Positions 25,599 to 36,034 of a DNA stretch of 64,000 bases are shown in pieces (positions within the stretch are counted from its first letter, which is position 1; every line of letters starts with the position of its first letter). The notes below the pieces were generated by a model. That model saw only the letters and a program-made list of their open reading frames with translations. It made no database searches and was not told the origin of the DNA. A program made the translations under genes and the position numbers. Source of the DNA: a bacterium (lineage in GTDB: Bacteria > Bacillota > Bacilli > Lactobacillales > Streptococcaceae); the NCBI GenBank assembly GCA_905221205.1, contig CAJNCG010000001.1, forward strand, positions 62,001-126,000. Reading direction: 5' to 3'.

Positions 25599-26675
25599 AT
25601 GGGATATACAGTTGCTGTAGTCGGCGCGACAGGTGCTGTCGGTGCTCAGATGATAAAAATGTTGGAAGAATCAACACTTCCAATCGATAAAATCCGTTTA
25701 CTTGCTTCTGCACGTTCAGCAGGCAAGACTTTGAAATTTAAAGATCAAGATATTACGATTGAAGAAACGACTGAAACAGCTTTTGAAGGAGTTGACATTG
25801 CTCTCTTTTCAGCGGGTGGTTCGACATCAGCTAAGTATGCACCGTACGCAGTTAAGGCTGGAGCGGTAGTAGTAGATAATACATCTTACTTCCGTCAAAA
25901 TCCAGATGTTCCTTTGGTTGTTCCAGAGGTCAATGCTCACGCACTTGATGCCCACAACGGAATTATTGCTTGCCCTAACTGTTCAACAATCCAAATGATG
26001 GTGGCGCTTGAGCCAGTTCGTCAAAAATGGGGCTTGGACCGTATCATCGTTTCAACTTACCAAGCCGTTTCAGGTGCTGGTATGGGAGCGATTCTTGAAA
26101 CACAACGTGAACTTCGTGAAGTGTTGAATGATGGTGTGAAACCACGTGATTTGCATGCGGAAATCTTACCTTCAGGCGGTGACAAGAAACATTATCCTAT
26201 TGCCTTTAACGCTCTTCCACAAATCGATGTCTTCACAGACAATGATTACACTTACGAAGAGATGAAGATGACTAAGGAAACTAAGAAAATCATGGAAGAT
26301 GATAGCATTGCAGTTTCAGCAACATGTGTGCGTATTCCAGTCTTGTCAGCTCACTCTGAGTCTGTTTACATTGAAACAAAAGAAGTGGCCCCAATCGAAG
26401 AAGTCAAAGCAGCTATCGCGGCCTTCCCAGGTGCTGTTCTTGAAGATGATGTAGCTCATCAAATCTATCCACAAGCCATCAATGCTGTAGGCTCACGTAA
26501 TACCTTTGTTGGTCGTATCCGTAAAGACTTGGATGCTGAAAAAGGAATCCACATGTGGGTTGTTTCAGATAACCTTCTCAAAGGTGCTGCTTGGAACTCA
26601 GTTCAGATTGCAGAAACTCTTCATGAACGTGGATTGGTTCGTCCAACAGCTGAATTGAAGTTTGAATTAAAATAG
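25599..26675 (+). CDS. asd: Aspartate-semialdehyde dehydrogenase
   Basis: This enzyme reduces aspartyl phosphate to the semialdehyde with NADPH, the branch point to lysine/diaminopimelate, threonine and methionine. The N-terminal NADP site is [10 protein letters not shown] (residues 8-17). The catalytic Cys128 lies in CPNCSTIQM, and the substrate Arg/His region is GGDKKHYP. The length of 358 aa is typical. The next gene is dapA after a short hairpin gap, so the two probably form a lysine-precursor unit. Confidence 0.96.
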   Translation: MGYTVAVVGATGAVGAQMIKMLEESTLPIDKIRLLASARSAGKTLKFKDQDITIEETTETAFEGVDIALFSAGGSTSAKYAPYAVKAGAVVVDNTSYFRQNPDVPLVVPEVNAHALDAHNGIIACPNCSTIQMMVALEPVRQKWGLDRIIVSTYQAVSGAGMGAILETQRELREVLNDGVKPRDLHAEILPSGGDKKHYPIAFNALPQIDVFTDNDYTYEEMKMTKETKKIMEDDSIAVSATCVRIPVLSAHSESVYIETKEVAPIEEVKAAIAAFPGAVLEDDVAHQIYPQAINAVGSRNTFVGRIRKDLDAEKGIHMWVVSDNLLKGAAWNSVQIAETLHERGLVRPTAELKFELK

Positions 26676-26686
26676 TCATATCGTTT

Positions 26687-26706
26687 AGGAGTTCAGATGA
26701 ACTCCT
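26687..26706 (+). other. Hairpin between asd and dapA
   Basis: AGGAGTTCA (26687-26695) and TGAACTCCT (26698-26706) form a perfect 9-bp stem with a GA loop. The following T-run is weak (TCTTTG), so it may be an mRNA-stabilising or partially terminating hairpin rather than a full terminator. Confidence 0.6.
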
Positions 26707-26731
26707 TCTTTGAAATAGAGAGGTGTTTCTC

Positions 26732-27667
26732 ATGTCTTATCAAGATTTAAAAGAGTGTAAAATCATCACAGCCTTCATTACTCCTTTCCACGAGGATGGT
26801 TCTATCAACTTTGATGCCATCCCAGCCTTGATTGAGCATTTATTGGCCCATCATACAGACGGCATTCTTCTTGCAGGGACGACTGCTGAAAGTCCAACCT
26901 TGACCCACGATGAAGAGTTGGAACTCTTTGCAGCTGTACAGAAAGTTGTCAATGGACGTGTTCCTTTGATTGCGGGTGTAGGTACCAATGATACGCGTGA
27001 CTCTATCGAGTTTGTCAAAGAAGTAGCAGAATTTGGTGGTTTCGCAGCTGGTCTTGCTATTGTTCCTTACTACAACAAACCTTCTCAAGAAGGAATGTAT
27101 CAGCACTTTAAGGCCATTGCAGATGCTTCTGACCTACCAATTATTATCTATAACATTCCAGGGCGTGTAGTTGTCGAGTTGACTCCAGAAACCATGCTTC
27201 GCTTGGCTGACCATCCAAATATTATCGGTGTCAAAGAATGTACTAGCTTGGCCAATATGGCTTACTTGATTGAGCATAAGCCAGAAGAGTTCTTGATCTA
27301 TACTGGTGAGGACGGAGATGCTTTCCATGCAATGAACCTTGGTGCGGACGGGGTTATTTCTGTTGCATCTCATACAAATGGAGATGAGATGCACGAGATG
27401 TTCACTGCCATTGCAGAAAGCGATTTGAAAAAAGCCGCAGCAATTCAGCGTAAATTCATTCCTAAAGTCAATGCCCTCTTCTCTTATCCAAGTCCTGCTC
27501 CAGTTAAGGCAGTTCTCAACTATATGGGATTTGAAGCGGGGCCAACTCGTCTACCTCTAGTTCCAGCACCAGAAGAAGATGCCAAACGCATTATCAAGGT
27601 TGTCGTAGATGGCGACTACGAAGCGACTAAGGCAACTGTAACAGGTGTTTTAAGACCAGATTATTAA
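26732..27667 (+). CDS. dapA: 4-hydroxy-tetrahydrodipicolinate synthase
   Basis: This enzyme condenses pyruvate with aspartate semialdehyde, the first dedicated step to lysine and diaminopimelate. The Schiff-base lysine is Lys168 in [24 protein letters not shown] and the YNIPGR segment (Tyr-Arg pair) are canonical. The ATG at 26732 is chosen because AGAGG is 8 bases upstream; a GTG nine bases earlier overlaps the ribosome site. It gives a 311-aa (beta/alpha)8 barrel. It is downstream of asd, its substrate supplier. A terminator follows at 27678. Confidence 0.95.
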   Translation: MSYQDLKECKIITAFITPFHEDGSINFDAIPALIEHLLAHHTDGILLAGTTAESPTLTHDEELELFAAVQKVVNGRVPLIAGVGTNDTRDSIEFVKEVAEFGGFAAGLAIVPYYNKPSQEGMYQHFKAIADASDLPIIIYNIPGRVVVELTPETMLRLADHPNIIGVKECTSLANMAYLIEHKPEEFLIYTGEDGDAFHAMNLGADGVISVASHTNGDEMHEMFTAIAESDLKKAAAIQRKFIPKVNALFSYPSPAPVKAVLNYMGFEAGPTRLPLVPAPEEDAKRIIKVVVDGDYEATKATVTGVLRPDY

Positions 27668-27677
27668 TAATACTATA

Positions 27678-27712
27678 AAATCCATGACCGCAATAACGAT
27701 CATGGATTTTTC
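27678..27712. terminator. Bidirectional terminator between dapA and mnmE
   Basis: AAATCCATGA (27678-27687) and TCATGGATTT (27700-27709) form a perfect 10-bp stem, followed by a T-run. The convergent mnmE stop lies at 27713. Confidence 0.8.
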
Positions 27713-29086
27713 TTATTTTCCTAAACAGAATTGGCTAAAGAGCTGTGTAATGAGTTCATCTGGAGCAGCATCCCCAGTGATTTCTCCGAGAATTTCCCAA
27801 GTACGGGTCAAGTCAACTTGCAACAAATCAACTGGCATACCTAGTTCAAGACCTTCGTTAACAGCCTGTAGGCTTTCAACTGCCTTTTCAATCAAGGAAA
27901 TGTGACGGGCATTAGACAAGTAAGTAGCATCTTGCTCAACCAAGCCAGCATTTTCAAAGAAGAGGTTGTTGATTCTCTCTTCGATCTTATCAATATTTTG
28001 GTTTTTAAGAACTGAAATACGGATGACATCTTCAGGTAGTTCTGAAGTTTCAATTGCTTCAGGAAGATCAGTTTTGTTAAGCAGAATAATGCGATTAGTA
28101 TCTTGGCTGATTTCTAAGAGTTGACGATCTTGGGCGGTCAGTGGTTCACTAGCATTTAACACTAGTAGTACCAAGTCAGCTTCTTTGAGGGCTTTTTTCG
28201 AACGTTCAACACCGATTTGTTCTACAATGTCATCTGTTTCACGAATACCGGCCGTATCAATCAATTTGAGAGGAACACTATTGATGTTGACGTATTCTTC
28301 GATGACATCTCGAGTAGTACCAGCAATGTCTGTAACGATAGCCTTGTCCTCACGCAAGAGGTTGTTGAGCAGACTGGATTTCCCAACGTTGGGACGGCCG
28401 ATGATAGCAGTGGAAATTCCTTCACGAAGGATTTTACCACGACGTGCTGTTCGAAGCAGATTGGTTAACAATTGCTCAAACTCCATAGTCTTCTCACGGA
28501 CAACAGCAGTAGTGGCTTCTTCAACATCGTCGTACTCAGGATAGTCAATATTAACCTCGACTTGGGCAAGTGTATTAAGGATTTCTTGACGGGTATTATT
28601 AATGAGATCAGAAAGGGAGCCGTCTAATTGCTTAACTGCAATGTTCATGGCCTTGTCAGTTTTGGCACGGATGATGTCCATCACCGCCTCCGCCTGTGTC
28701 AAATCCACACGACCGTTTAGAAAGGCGCGCTTGGTAAATTCACCGGGTTCTGCCAACCGAGCTCCTTCACGGATAGCCAGTTGGAGAATTTCATTGGTCA
28801 CTGCAATCCCACCGTGGGTGTTAATCTCGATAATATCCTCACGAGTGAAAGTCTTTGGAGACTTCATAGCCCCAACCATAACCTCGTCCATGATCTTACC
28901 AGTAAGAGGATCAACAATGTGACCATAGTTAAGAGTGTGGCTAGCAACCTGATTCAAGTCTTTTCCTTTAAAAATCTTTTGCGCAATGGCAAAACTTTCT
29001 GTTCCGCTCAAGCGGACAATACCAATGGCTCCTTCGCCTAGTGGAGTAGAGATAGCAGCGATGGTATCAAATTCACGTGTAATCAT
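27713..29086 (-). CDS. mnmE: tRNA uridine-5-carboxymethylaminomethyl modification GTPase MnmE
   Basis: With MnmG it modifies wobble uridine 34 of tRNAs. The 457-aa protein has an N-terminal folate-binding/dimerisation domain ([21 protein letters not shown]), helical linkers, and an inserted G domain from about residue 220 ([24 protein letters not shown] and NKTD). It ends with the conserved C-terminal FCLGK whose cysteine is characteristic of MnmE. It is monocistronic on the minus strand. Confidence 0.96.
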   Translation of the reverse strand: MITREFDTIAAISTPLGEGAIGIVRLSGTESFAIAQKIFKGKDLNQVASHTLNYGHIVDPLTGKIMDEVMVGAMKSPKTFTREDIIEINTHGGIAVTNEILQLAIREGARLAEPGEFTKRAFLNGRVDLTQAEAVMDIIRAKTDKAMNIAVKQLDGSLSDLINNTRQEILNTLAQVEVNIDYPEYDDVEEATTAVVREKTMEFEQLLTNLLRTARRGKILREGISTAIIGRPNVGKSSLLNNLLREDKAIVTDIAGTTRDVIEEYVNINSVPLKLIDTAGIRETDDIVEQIGVERSKKALKEADLVLLVLNASEPLTAQDRQLLEISQDTNRIILLNKTDLPEAIETSELPEDVIRISVLKNQNIDKIEERINNLFFENAGLVEQDATYLSNARHISLIEKAVESLQAVNEGLELGMPVDLLQVDLTRTWEILGEITGDAAPDELITQLFSQFCLGK

Positions 29087-29190
29087 AATGTTTCCTTTAA
29101 TTAATAGCTCTTTTCTTGGAATATTCCAAGTCTCTTTTCAAATTGTAACAAATTTAGGCTATTTCTTCAATGGATGCTACTTGGAGATTG

Positions 29191-29216
29191 AAAAAGCCTA
29201 AGCATTTCTGCTTAAG
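29191..29216 (-). terminator. Terminator of the tautomerase gene
   Basis: On the minus strand AGCTTAAGCA, a GAAA loop and TGCTTAGGCT (one G-U pair) are followed by TTTTTC. It starts about five bases after the tautomerase stop codon. Confidence 0.75.
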
Positions 29217-29221
29217 CTAGC

Positions 29222-29404
29222 TTATTTGGTGCGCATTTCTCCTTGTGGGAAATAAGTTCCTTCTGGCATGTCGTTGATGATGACATGGACAGCAGATTGA
29301 GGGGCTCCTGTGTTGCGGACAACAGCTTCCGTTACTTCCTTAGCAAGAGCTTTCTTTTGCTCGAGCGTGCGTCCTTCAAATAAATCGATGCGTACAAATG
29401 GCAT
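29222..29404 (-). CDS. 4-oxalocrotonate tautomerase family protein
   Basis: A 60-aa subunit of the small tautomerase superfamily. The start at 29404 gives MPFVRIDLFEGR, so processing exposes the catalytic Pro1, and GGAGG is well spaced upstream; a start five codons earlier would destroy this. Arg11 and the Ile/Val-rich second strand are present. The physiological substrate in streptococci is unknown, because no aromatic meta-cleavage genes are nearby. It is divergent from tdk. Confidence 0.9.
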   Translation of the reverse strand: MPFVRIDLFEGRTLEQKKALAKEVTEAVVRNTGAPQSAVHVIINDMPEGTYFPQGEMRTK

Positions 29405-29527
29405 AATAGCTTCCTCCACTAGTTTTTGATTTCTTCTATTTTACCACATTTTGCCGTTTAAAGCTTAAGAAAATTATGATATACTAGAATGTAGCAAAAA
29501 TTTAGAAATGGACGTGAAGCAAGAAAC

Positions 29528-30118
29528 ATGGCACAGTTGTATTATCGTTATGGGACCATGAACTCTGGAAAGACAATCGAGATTCTCAAGGTGGCCTATA
29601 ACTATGAGGAGCAAGGAAAAGGTGTTGTGATTATGACCTCGGCTCTGGATACGCGTGACGGTATTGGCTATGTGTCGAGTCGGATTGGCATGAAGCGCCC
29701 AGCTATTGCGATTGAGGAAACGACGGATATCTTCGGCTATATCCGAGACCTATCAGAAAAACCTTACTGTGTGCTGGTCGATGAGGCCCAGTTTCTCAAA
29801 CGTCACCATGTTTACGACCTAGCTCGTGTTGTTGATGAGTTAGACATACCTGTCATGGCTTTTGGTTTGAAAAATGACTTTCGCAATGAATTGTTCGAAG
29901 GTTCCAAATATCTCTTGCTTCTAGCAGACAAGATTGATGAGATTAAGACCATTTGCCAGTATTGTAAGAAAAAGGCGACTATGGTCTTGCGTACACAGGA
30001 TGGATTGCCTGTTTATGATGGAGAACAAATCCAGATTGGTGGTAATGAAACCTATATCTCAGTTTGCCGTAAACATTATTTTACCCCTGAAATCAATAAG
30101 GAGAATGAAGAAAAATGA
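29528..30118 (+). CDS. tdk: Thymidine kinase (type II)
   Basis: A 196-aa salvage kinase that phosphorylates thymidine with ATP. The P-loop is GTMNSGKT (residues 8-15). The Walker B-like DEAQFL is near residue 87, and the lasso zinc site has CQYCKKK plus the later CRKH. An extended -10 (TGATATACT, 29477-29485) lies about 43 bases upstream. It overlaps prfA by four bases (ATGA), starting a long operon tdk-prfA-prmC-tsaC-GNAT. Confidence 0.95.
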   Translation: MAQLYYRYGTMNSGKTIEILKVAYNYEEQGKGVVIMTSALDTRDGIGYVSSRIGMKRPAIAIEETTDIFGYIRDLSEKPYCVLVDEAQFLKRHHVYDLARVVDELDIPVMAFGLKNDFRNELFEGSKYLLLLADKIDEIKTICQYCKKKATMVLRTQDGLPVYDGEQIQIGGNETYISVCRKHYFTPEINKENEEK

Positions 30119-31194
30119 ACATCTATGATCAACTACAAGCTGTAGAAGACCGTTATGAAGAATTAGGAGAGTTGCTCAGTGACCCAGATGTAGTATCTGA
30201 CACTAAGCGTTTCATGGAGCTTTCAAAAGAGGAAGCTTCAACTCGTGATACGGTAACAGCCTACCGTGAGTATAAGCAAGTCCTTCAAAACATCGTCGAT
30301 GCTGAAGAGATGATTAAGGAATCAGGCGGAGATGCGGACTTGGAAGAAATGGCCAAGCAAGAGCTCAAAGACGCCAAGGCTGAAAAAGAAGAATACGAAG
30401 AAAAACTAAAAATCTTGCTTCTTCCTAAAGATCCAAACGATGACAAGAATATCATCCTAGAAATCCGTGGAGCAGCTGGTGGTGATGAAGCAGCACTTTT
30501 CGCTGGAGACCTTTTAACCATGTACCAAAAGTATGCGGAAGCCCAAGGATGGCGCTTTGAAGTCATGGAAGCCTCTATGAATGGTGTCGGTGGTTTCAAA
30601 GAAGTGGTTGCTATGGTTTCAGGTCAATCTGTTTACTCTAAACTCAAGTACGAATCTGGTGCCCACCGTGTGCAACGTGTCCCTGTGACAGAAAGTCAAG
30701 GTCGTGTTCATACTTCGACAGCGACAGTGCTTGTCATGCCTGAAGTGGAAGAAGTAGAATACGATATTGATCCAAAAGACCTTCGTGTTGATATCTATCA
30801 CGCCTCTGGTGCTGGTGGACAGAACGTCAATAAGGTTGCGACTGCCGTTCGTATCGTTCACTTGCCAACCAATATCAAAGTTGAAATGCAGGAAGAACGT
30901 ACTCAGCAGAAAAACCGTGAGAAGGCTATGAAGATTATCCGTGCTCGTGTGGCCGACCATTTTGCTCAGATTGCACAAGACGAACAAGACGCTGAGCGTA
31001 AGTCAACAATCGGTACTGGTGATCGTTCAGAACGGATCCGTACTTATAACTTCCCACAAAATCGTGTCACAGACCACCGTATCGGCCTAACCCTCCAAAA
31101 ACTAGACACAATTTTATCTGGTAAATTGGATGAAGTTGTGGATGCCTTGGTGCTCTATGACCAAACACAAAAATTAGAAGAATTAAACAAATAA
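30115..31194 (+). CDS. prfA: Peptide chain release factor 1
   Basis: It recognises UAA and UAG and triggers peptidyl-tRNA hydrolysis. The catalytic GGQ is at residues 234-236 (GAGGQNVNK), the anticodon-like tripeptide region is in the [17 protein letters not shown] context, and the C-terminal [18 protein letters not shown] is canonical. The length is 359 aa. The stop shares its last base with the prmC start; PrmC methylates the GGQ glutamine of this protein, so the coupling is functional. Confidence 0.97.
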   Translation: MNIYDQLQAVEDRYEELGELLSDPDVVSDTKRFMELSKEEASTRDTVTAYREYKQVLQNIVDAEEMIKESGGDADLEEMAKQELKDAKAEKEEYEEKLKILLLPKDPNDDKNIILEIRGAAGGDEAALFAGDLLTMYQKYAEAQGWRFEVMEASMNGVGGFKEVVAMVSGQSVYSKLKYESGAHRVQRVPVTESQGRVHTSTATVLVMPEVEEVEYDIDPKDLRVDIYHASGAGGQNVNKVATAVRIVHLPTNIKVEMQEERTQQKNREKAMKIIRARVADHFAQIAQDEQDAERKSTIGTGDRSERIRTYNFPQNRVTDHRIGLTLQKLDTILSGKLDEVVDALVLYDQTQKLEELNK

Positions 31195-32030
31195 TGAAAT
31201 TAGCTCAATTATTTTCAGATTTTGAAGAAGAGTTGATAAGACAAGGAGAGGAAGTTGAAAGCCTCTCTTTTGTCTATCGTAGCCTGAAAAACCTCACTTT
31301 TACAGACTTTGTTTTTGCCCTCCAGCAAGAGGTAAACGAGGAAGAAAAAAAATTTATAGAAGAAATTTTCCAGCAGTTAGCAGCTCATAAACCTGCCCAG
31401 TACATTATCGGTCATGCAGATTTTTATGGAATGCAGTTAAAAGTTGATGAGCGGGTGTTGATTCCCCGACCTGAAACAGAGGAGTTGGTGGAACTTATCC
31501 TGGATGAAAATCTTGAGACGAATCTTATGGTCCTAGATATCGGAACAGGTAGTGGAGCTATTGCTCTCGCTCTAGCAAAAAATAGACCAGATTGGTCAGT
31601 GACGGCAGCAGATGTTTCCCAAGATGCCTTAGATTTAGCTAACAAAAATGCTAAAAATCAAAATCTTCAAATATTTTTAAAAAAATCTGACTGTTTTACA
31701 GAAATTTCTGAAAAATATGATATAATTGTTTCCAATCCACCCTATATCTCTCGTGAAGATGAGTCAGAGGTCGGCTTGAATGTCTTGTATTCGGAGCCTC
31801 ATCTAGCTCTCTTTGCAGACGAGGATGGTCTAGCTATTTACCGTAGAATTGCGGAAGATGCAAAAGACTATCTCAAAGATGGTGGTAAGATTTACCTTGA
31901 AATTGGATACAAGCAAGGTCAAAGTGTTCCCGAACTTTTTAGGAAGCATCTTCCTGAAAAAAGGGTACGAACGCTCAAGGACCAGTTTGGTCAAGATAGG
32001 ATGGTTGTTGTTGATGATGGACAGGATTAG
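31194..32030 (+). CDS. prmC: Release factor glutamine methyltransferase PrmC (HemK)
   Basis: A 278-aa SAM-dependent methyltransferase that modifies the GGQ glutamine of RF1 and RF2. The SAM site VLDIGTGSGAIAL is near residue 115 and the catalytic IVSNPPYIS motif near 180. The N-terminal helical domain (about 1-80) binds the release factor. It starts on the last base of the prfA stop codon and overlaps the tsaC gene by 17 bases, indicating tight translational coupling. Confidence 0.96.
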   Translation: MKLAQLFSDFEEELIRQGEEVESLSFVYRSLKNLTFTDFVFALQQEVNEEEKKFIEEIFQQLAAHKPAQYIIGHADFYGMQLKVDERVLIPRPETEELVELILDENLETNLMVLDIGTGSGAIALALAKNRPDWSVTAADVSQDALDLANKNAKNQNLQIFLKKSDCFTEISEKYDIIVSNPPYISREDESEVGLNVLYSEPHLALFADEDGLAIYRRIAEDAKDYLKDGGKIYLEIGYKQGQSVPELFRKHLPEKRVRTLKDQFGQDRMVVVDDGQD

Positions 32031-32616
32031 ACAAGAATTGGAAAATGGCGGAGCTGTTGTTCTGCCTACTGAGACAGTTTACGGTCTTTTTGCCAAGGCT
32101 CTAGACGAAAAAGCAGTTGATCATGTATACCAACTCAAACGTCGTTCTAGAGATAAGGCGCTCAATCTAAATATCGCCTCTCTAGAGGACATATTGCACT
32201 TTTCAAAGAATCAGCCAGCTTATCTACCAAAACTTGTCGAGAATTTTTTACCAGGTCCCTTGACCATTATTCTCGAAGCTAATGACCGAGTTCCCTATTG
32301 GGTCAATTCTGGTCTTGCAACTGTTGGATTTCGGATGCCTAGTCATCCCATTACCCTAGATTTGATTAGAGAGACGGGGCCCTTGATTGGACCGTCTGCC
32401 AATATTTCAGGTCAGGCAAGTGGTGTAACCTTTGAACAGATTCTGAAGGATTTTGACCAAGAGGTTCTGGGTATTGAAGACGATGCTTTTCTAACTGGAC
32501 AGGATTCGACAATTTTGGATTTGTCTGTAGACAAGGTGAAAATCTTACGCCAAGGGGCCATTAAGCGAGAAGATATTCTTGCTCGGTTGCCAGAGATTTC
32601 TTTTGAGGAGGAATAA
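32014..32616 (+). CDS. tsaC: L-threonylcarbamoyladenylate synthase (Sua5/YrdC/YwlC family)
   Basis: It makes threonylcarbamoyl-AMP for the t6A modification at position 37 of ANN-decoding tRNAs. A 200-aa YrdC domain with GGAVVLPTETVYGLFA, KRRSRDKALNLNI, FLPGPLTIIL and GPSANISGQASG. The start at 32014 (or 32017, tandem ATGs) lies inside the end of prmC; longer in-frame starts would run far into prmC and lack family similarity. It is shorter than full Sua5, so the extra Sua5 domain is absent. Confidence 0.92.
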   Translation: MMDRIRQELENGGAVVLPTETVYGLFAKALDEKAVDHVYQLKRRSRDKALNLNIASLEDILHFSKNQPAYLPKLVENFLPGPLTIILEANDRVPYWVNSGLATVGFRMPSHPITLDLIRETGPLIGPSANISGQASGVTFEQILKDFDQEVLGIEDDAFLTGQDSTILDLSVDKVKILRQGAIKREDILARLPEISFEEE

Positions 32617-32617
32617 G

Positions 32618-33049
32618 ATGCTAAGAGATTTGCAAGAAACAGATTTGAATGCTATATGTGAGATTAACCAAGATGCTTTGGGTTATTCTTTCAGTCCAGA
32701 GGACACAGCTAGTCAACTAGCTAGATTATCTCAGGATCCACATCATTTCCTACTTGGCTATGAGGATGAAGTCAGTCATGTCCTACTTGGATATGTTCAT
32801 GCTGAAGTTTATGAATCCCTCTATTCCAAAGCAGGCTTTAATATCTTAGGCTTAGCGGTTTCTCCTCAAGCACAAGGGCAAGGTATTGGTAAAAACTTAC
32901 TAAAAGGGTTGGAGGAAGAAGCAAAAAGACGTGGTTATGAGTTCATCCGCTTAAACTCTGCCGATCATCGTCTGGGTGCTCATGCATTTTATGAAAAAGT
33001 TGGTTATACTTGTGATAAAGTGCAGAAACGGTTTATTCGCATCTTTTAG
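32618..33049 (+). CDS. GNAT N-acetyltransferase (RimI-like)
   Basis: A 143-aa acetyltransferase. ILGLAVSPQAQGQGIGKNLLKGLEEEAKRRG contains the acetyl-CoA pyrophosphate loop (QGQGIG), and the C-terminal HAFYEKVGY is the usual motif B. The ATG at 32618 follows GAGGAGG with good spacing and starts one base after the tsaC stop. Its position next to tsaC invites comparison with RimI, but the ribosomal or other substrate is not known. Confidence 0.85.
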   Translation: MLRDLQETDLNAICEINQDALGYSFSPEDTASQLARLSQDPHHFLLGYEDEVSHVLLGYVHAEVYESLYSKAGFNILGLAVSPQAQGQGIGKNLLKGLEEEAKRRGYEFIRLNSADHRLGAHAFYEKVGYTCDKVQKRFIRIF

Positions 33050-33108
33050 TTTATTTTCTTGTTGTAAAACAAACTAAAGGACCTGTCACATTATAAAGGA
33101 GAAGACCT

Positions 33109-34365
33109 ATGATTTTTGACAAAGATGATTTTAAAGCATACGATGCTGATCTCTGGAATGCTATTGCCAAAGAAGAAGAACGCCAACAAAACAACATTGA
33201 GTTGATTGCTTCGGAAAACGTTGTTTCCAAGGCTGTTATGGCAGCTCAAGGGTCTATCTTGACGAATAAATACGCCGAAGGTTACCCAGGACGCCGTTAT
33301 TATGGTGGAACTGATGTAGTAGACGTGGTAGAAACTCTAGCTATTGAACGTGCAAAAGAAATTTTCGGCGCTAAATTCGCTAATGTCCAACCTCACTCAG
33401 GAAGTCAAGCCAACTGTGCGGCTTACATGGCCTTGATTGAACCAGGTGATACTGTTATGGGGATGGATTTGGCAGCAGGTGGACACTTGACCCACGGAGC
33501 TCCAGTTAGCTTCTCTGGTCAAACCTACAACTTTGTTTCTTACAGTGTTGACCCTGAAACGGAACTCTTGGATTTTGATGCTATTTTGAAACAAGCCCAA
33601 GAAGTCAAACCAAAACTCATCGTAGCAGGTGCTTCAGCCTATTCTCAAATTATCGACTTTTCAAAATTCCGTGAAATTGCTGATGCTGTTGGAGCTAAGC
33701 TCATGGTAGATATGGCTCATATCGCTGGTTTGGTAGCGGCTGGTCTACATCCTAGCCCAGTACCATACGCTCATATCACGACAACAACGACCCACAAAAC
33801 CCTTCGTGGTCCTCGTGGTGGTTTGATTTTAACAAATGATGAAGAACTAGCTAAGAAAATCAATTCAGCTATTTTCCCGGGTATTCAGGGTGGTCCTTTG
33901 GAGCATGTTGTGGCAGCTAAGGCTGTTTCCTTCAAAGAAGTTTTGGATCCAGCTTTCAAGGAATATGCTGCTAATGTTATTAAAAACAGCAAAACCATGG
34001 CTGATGTCTTCTTGCAAGACCCTGATTTCCGTATCATTTCTGGTGGGACTGAAAATCACCTCTTCCTTGTTGACGTGACTAAGATTGTAGAAAACGGAAA
34101 AGTTGCTCAAAACTTGCTGGATGAAGTCAATATTACTCTAAATAAAAACTCAATCCCTTACGAAACCTTGTCACCATTTAAGACAAGTGGTATTCGTATC
34201 GGATCTGCAGCTATTACTGCACGTGGATTTGGTGAAGAAGAGAGTCGCAAAGTGGCTGAACTCATCATTAAAACCCTTAAGAATGCAGAAAATGAAGCTG
34301 TCTTAGAAGAAGTGAGAAGTGAAGTCAAAGCGTTGACAGATGCCTTCCCATTATACGAGGACTAA
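33109..34365 (+). CDS. glyA: Serine hydroxymethyltransferase
   Basis: A PLP enzyme that interconverts serine and glycine while loading one-carbon units onto tetrahydrofolate. The PLP lysine is about Lys230 in [15 protein letters not shown]. The N-terminal [13 protein letters not shown] and the YPGRRYYGG motif are canonical. The length is 418 aa. It is followed within 8 bases by the nucleoid-associated protein gene. Confidence 0.97.
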   Translation: MIFDKDDFKAYDADLWNAIAKEEERQQNNIELIASENVVSKAVMAAQGSILTNKYAEGYPGRRYYGGTDVVDVVETLAIERAKEIFGAKFANVQPHSGSQANCAAYMALIEPGDTVMGMDLAAGGHLTHGAPVSFSGQTYNFVSYSVDPETELLDFDAILKQAQEVKPKLIVAGASAYSQIIDFSKFREIADAVGAKLMVDMAHIAGLVAAGLHPSPVPYAHITTTTTHKTLRGPRGGLILTNDEELAKKINSAIFPGIQGGPLEHVVAAKAVSFKEVLDPAFKEYAANVIKNSKTMADVFLQDPDFRIISGGTENHLFLVDVTKIVENGKVAQNLLDEVNITLNKNSIPYETLSPFKTSGIRIGSAAITARGFGEEESRKVAELIIKTLKNAENEAVLEEVRSEVKALTDAFPLYED

Positions 34366-34372
34366 AATTTTT

Positions 34373-35347
34373 ATGGACATTTATATTAAGAAAGCCATTA
34401 TCCATCAGTTCAGTCCAGATGATACTGAGCTGTTCCTAGCGGATAAATTTCTCAATATCACTCCAAAAATCGAAGAATACCTACGCAAAAAAATTGAACG
34501 TGTGTATTCAGATGAAGCCAAGACTGGGATTTTCGAAGAAGAAAATCCCTTCTTCAATCACATCACAGACGATTTATTGGAAACATCAGTAACACTGGCT
34601 AATCTTTGGAAAGAGGAGTTCAGCATTTCTGAAAATCTCAAGACCAATGACTTGATTTTTGTACAATTTTCTAAAGAAGGCGTGGAACATTTCGCTTTCT
34701 TGCGAATTGCCCTGCGTGAGACCTTAACTCACCTCGGAGGAGAGGTTGATAATCCAATCAAGCTGACTCAGAATAACCTGCCTGGATTTGGAACAGGGGC
34801 TGATGAGGCCTTGGTGGTTAACCTTCAAAGTCGCAAGTACCATCTGATTGAAAAACGCATCAAGTACAATGGGGCTTTCTTGAACTATTTTTCAGAAAAT
34901 CTCCTAGCTGTTGCTCCTAAGATTTCACCCAAGAAATCTATCAAAGAACTGGAAAAAACGGCCCAGAGAATTGCTGAGACTTTTAACACAGATGATTTTC
35001 AATTTCAATCTAAGGTCAAATCAGCTATTTTCAATAACCTGGAAGAAAGCAATGAATTGTCACCTGAAAAATTGGCCAATGACCTTTTTGATAACAATCT
35101 GACTGCTCGTTTGAGCTTTATTGACCAAGTCAAAGAAGCCGTACCAGAACCAGTTCAGTTTGATGAAATTGATGCTAGTCGCCAATTAAAGAAATTTGAA
35201 AACCAAAAACTCTCCTTGTCAAACGGAATCGAACTAATCGTTCCCAATAACGTCTATCAAGATGCAGACTCAGTCGAGTTTATCCAAAATGACAATGGAA
35301 CCTACTCTATCTTAATCAAAAATATCGAGGATATTCAAAGTAAATAA
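34373..35347 (+). CDS. Nucleoid-associated protein, NdpA/YejK family
   Basis: A 324-aa protein matching the 37-kDa nucleoid-associated (NA37) family: [19 protein letters not shown] at the N-terminus, a central [20 protein letters not shown] strand region, and an [15 protein letters not shown] segment. YejK associates with nucleoid and topoisomerases in E. coli; the streptococcal role is untested. The ATG at 34373 is chosen because the longer in-frame ATG overlaps glyA and adds a non-conserved peptide. The stop overlaps the next gene by one base. Confidence 0.85.
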   Translation: MDIYIKKAIIHQFSPDDTELFLADKFLNITPKIEEYLRKKIERVYSDEAKTGIFEEENPFFNHITDDLLETSVTLANLWKEEFSISENLKTNDLIFVQFSKEGVEHFAFLRIALRETLTHLGGEVDNPIKLTQNNLPGFGTGADEALVVNLQSRKYHLIEKRIKYNGAFLNYFSENLLAVAPKISPKKSIKELEKTAQRIAETFNTDDFQFQSKVKSAIFNNLEESNELSPEKLANDLFDNNLTARLSFIDQVKEAVPEPVQFDEIDASRQLKKFENQKLSLSNGIELIVPNNVYQDADSVEFIQNDNGTYSILIKNIEDIQSK

Positions 35348-35961
35348 TGTTTAAACGAATTCGAAGAGTGCTTGTACTAGCAGTCTTCCTTTTTGCTGGC
35401 TATAAAGCTTACCGCGTTCACCAAGATGTCAAGCAAGTCATGACCTATCAACCCATGGTGCGCGAAATTTTGAGTGAAAAAGACACCCCAGCAAACGAAG
35501 AGCTCGTGCTCGCTATGATTTATACTGAAACAAAAGGACAAGAAGGCGATGTCATGCAGTCAAGTGAGTCTGCAAGTGGTTCCACCAATACCATCAATGA
35601 TAATGCCTCTAGCATTCGACAAGGTGTGCAAACTCTGACAGACAATCTCTATCTGGCCCAGAATAAGGGTGTTGATGTCTGGACGGCTGTGCAAGCCTAT
35701 AATTTTGGACCTGCCTATATCGATTATATTGCACAAAATGGTAAGGAAAATACCTTGGCTCTGGCGAAACAATACTCCCGTGATACTGTTGCTCCCTTGC
35801 TGGGCAATACCACTGGAAAGACTTATAGTTATATTCACCCTATTTCTATCTTTCACGGTGCTGAACTTTACGTAAATGGAGGAAACTATTATTATTCTAG
35901 ACAGGTGCAACTTAACCTTTACATCATCAAATGTTTCACTCTCTTTTCGACATCTGGCTAG
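35347..35961 (+). CDS. pvaA: Lysozyme-like surface protein (PvaA family)
   Basis: A 204-aa protein with one N-terminal membrane anchor ([16 protein letters not shown]) and an extracellular lysozyme-like/transglycosylase fold. The probable catalytic Glu is in [21 protein letters not shown], and [18 protein letters not shown] is the second conserved block. Pneumococcal PvaA, at the same place after glyA, is a surface peptidoglycan-binding hydrolase. Its last codons and stop (35959-35961) lie inside a terminator-like hairpin, so the C-terminal tail may be an acquired read-in. Confidence 0.8.
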   Translation: MFKRIRRVLVLAVFLFAGYKAYRVHQDVKQVMTYQPMVREILSEKDTPANEELVLAMIYTETKGQEGDVMQSSESASGSTNTINDNASSIRQGVQTLTDNLYLAQNKGVDVWTAVQAYNFGPAYIDYIAQNGKENTLALAKQYSRDTVAPLLGNTTGKTYSYIHPISIFHGAELYVNGGNYYYSRQVQLNLYIIKCFTLFSTSG

Positions 35962-35975
35962 TCCAGGTGTTTTTG
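35949..35975 (+). terminator. Terminator overlapping the pvaA stop codon
   Basis: ACATCTGG and CCAGGTGT (one G-U pair) flank a CTAGT loop that contains the TAG stop, followed by TTTTTG. Confidence 0.65.
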
Positions 35976-36034
35976 TTATAAGTTTTCTTTAAGATAGATA
36001 TATTACTCTAGAAAGGTAAAGGAGGAAATTCCCC

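Noticed and set aside
31849..32616. Long version of the tsaC reading frame starting at 31849
   Set aside because: The first 55 codons are out-of-frame prmC sequence; the YrdC domain begins at the ATG at 32014.
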